Part shown: piece after piece, positions 5,955 to 6,750 of the stretch | Numbering within the stretch: position 1 is the first letter of the stretch | Layout of the letters: the number at the start of each line of letters is the position of its first letter | Assembly (NCBI GenBank): GCA_030146295.1 | Contig: JASLCD010000112.1 | Span: forward strand, 1-6,750 | Origin: Chryseobacterium sp. | Lineage (GTDB): Bacteria > Bacteroidota > Bacteroidia > Flavobacteriales > Weeksellaceae | Length of the DNA stretch: 6,750 nt | Direction: 5' to 3' | The notes under the pieces: generated by a model | Database searches by the model: none | What the model saw: the letters and a program-made list of their open reading frames with translations, nothing else | What the model was told of the DNA's origin: nothing | Translations under genes and position numbers: made by a program

Positions 5955-6749
5955 ATGTCTTTATACCAAAAAATCGCAGAAAAACTACAGTATATAAGCC
6001 CGAATTTCTACAAAAAAAGATATTTTAAAACGTTAAATAATCTTAATAAAAGTAATTTTTCGGAACGCAATGTAGAACCGGAACTGGTATGGATCAAAGA
6101 ATACCTTCCTAAAAATGCTGTTATACTGGACATTGGTGCGAACGTAGGAACTTTTTTATACCAATTGGAAAACACATTGAACCATGATCATATTTATGGT
6201 TTCGAACCCAATAAGAAGCTTTACCGACGATTAAAAAGACTATTTCCGACCATGCATATCTTTCCTCTGGCTCTTTCTGACGAAAATAGAATTGCCGAGT
6301 TCAAAGTACCCATTATTAATGGAAAAACAATTGCTTCCCGCGGTACTTTAAATACTTCATACAAGGAAAAAGGAGAAGAAAAAAGCTATACGGAAAAAGT
6401 AAAAGTGATCAAACTGGATGAATGGGCGGCACTGGAACATTTCAACAGGCTTGATTTCATCAAAATAGACGTTGAAGGAAACGAAATAAAAACACTTTCC
6501 GGAGCGAAAGAAACCATCAGACAATTCATGCCGACATTAATGGTTGAAATGGAACAAAGACACCACCTGACTCCAATATGGAATGAAATATCTGAAGTAA
6601 TAAACTGGGGATATGAAGCAAAATATCTGAACAGAAACAGCTTTACCCTGGAAAATCTTACTGAAGATATCATCACACAAAATACAAACGACGAAAAAAA
6701 TAAAACTCAGTACATCAACAATATTATTTTTATACCTAAAAACATTTAA
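5955..6749 (+). CDS. FkbM family SAM-dependent methyltransferase
   Basis: The 264-residue product has the Rossmann-type methyltransferase core of the FkbM family, which usually O-methylates sugars or other small acceptors. Motif I is VILDIGANVGTF at 56-67 (SAM glycine loop), the acidic end of strand 2 is YGFEPN at 81-86 with Glu84, and the family signature FIKIDVEGNE is at 168-177. The start at 5955 is chosen over a TTG at 5931 because that TTG lies within the -7 box TATCTTTG. The first 45 residues are Lys/Asn/Tyr-rich and the last 25 or so are poorly conserved in character. Two sampled 60-base lines here (6121 and 6601) each hold 21 G+C, against 30 in the line at 3361 in the ATPase gene, so it is locally more AT-rich. 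Surface-polysaccharide modification is plausible, but no glycan genes are in view. The stop is complete, one base before the window edge. Confidence 0.88.
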   Translation: MSLYQKIAEKLQYISPNFYKKRYFKTLNNLNKSNFSERNVEPELVWIKEYLPKNAVILDIGANVGTFLYQLENTLNHDHIYGFEPNKKLYRRLKRLFPTMHIFPLALSDENRIAEFKVPIINGKTIASRGTLNTSYKEKGEEKSYTEKVKVIKLDEWAALEHFNRLDFIKIDVEGNEIKTLSGAKETIRQFMPTLMVEMEQRHHLTPIWNEISEVINWGYEAKYLNRNSFTLENLTEDIITQNTNDEKNKTQYINNIIFIPKNI

Positions 6750-6750
6750 A

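Overview
The window looks like chromosome from a flavobacterium, most likely Chryseobacterium or a close relative. Supporting signs are AT-rich spacers around moderately AT-rich genes, A-rich sequence instead of Shine-Dalgarno motifs before the starts, and -7 boxes of the Bacteroidota type (TAnnTTTG, seen as TATCTTTG twice and TACATTTG once). The protein families and their order also fit. The genus is an inference from recall, not from a search.

Layout. Bases 1-263 are a very AT-rich divergent spacer. It holds the first 12 codons of a probable minus-strand gene leaving the window, that gene's -7 box, and a 21-bp AT-rich inverted repeat. Bases 264-4919 form one probable four-gene operon on the plus strand: a TolC-family outer-membrane channel, a MacA-type periplasmic adaptor, a MacB-type ABC ATPase and a MacB-type permease. 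Bases 4905-5692 hold a well-formed promoter inside the permease 3' end, an untranslated leader, and a DUF2461/TIGR02453-family gene. Bases 5693-5954 are a spacer with a GC-rich patch, a 6-bp inverted repeat and a strong -7 box. Bases 5955-6749 hold a FkbM-family methyltransferase gene that ends one base before the window edge.

How the genes work together. The operon encodes every part of a MacAB-TolC type tripartite pump. ATPase and four-helix permease should dimerise in the inner membrane, the anchored adaptor should span the periplasm, and the channel should cross the outer membrane. E. coli MacB is a single polypeptide; here ATPase and permease are separate genes. The substrate (macrolide, peptide, lipid or siderophore) cannot be read from sequence. 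The DUF2461 and FkbM genes have their own promoter signals and no evident link to the pump.

I found no RNA gene, CRISPR array, insertion sequence, prophage gene or convincing new system. The points most worth checking are two gene starts corrected by promoter position, the lysine/asparagine-rich insert and glycine-rich tail of the adaptor, and the structured non-coding patches at about 4940-4985 and 5750-5825.
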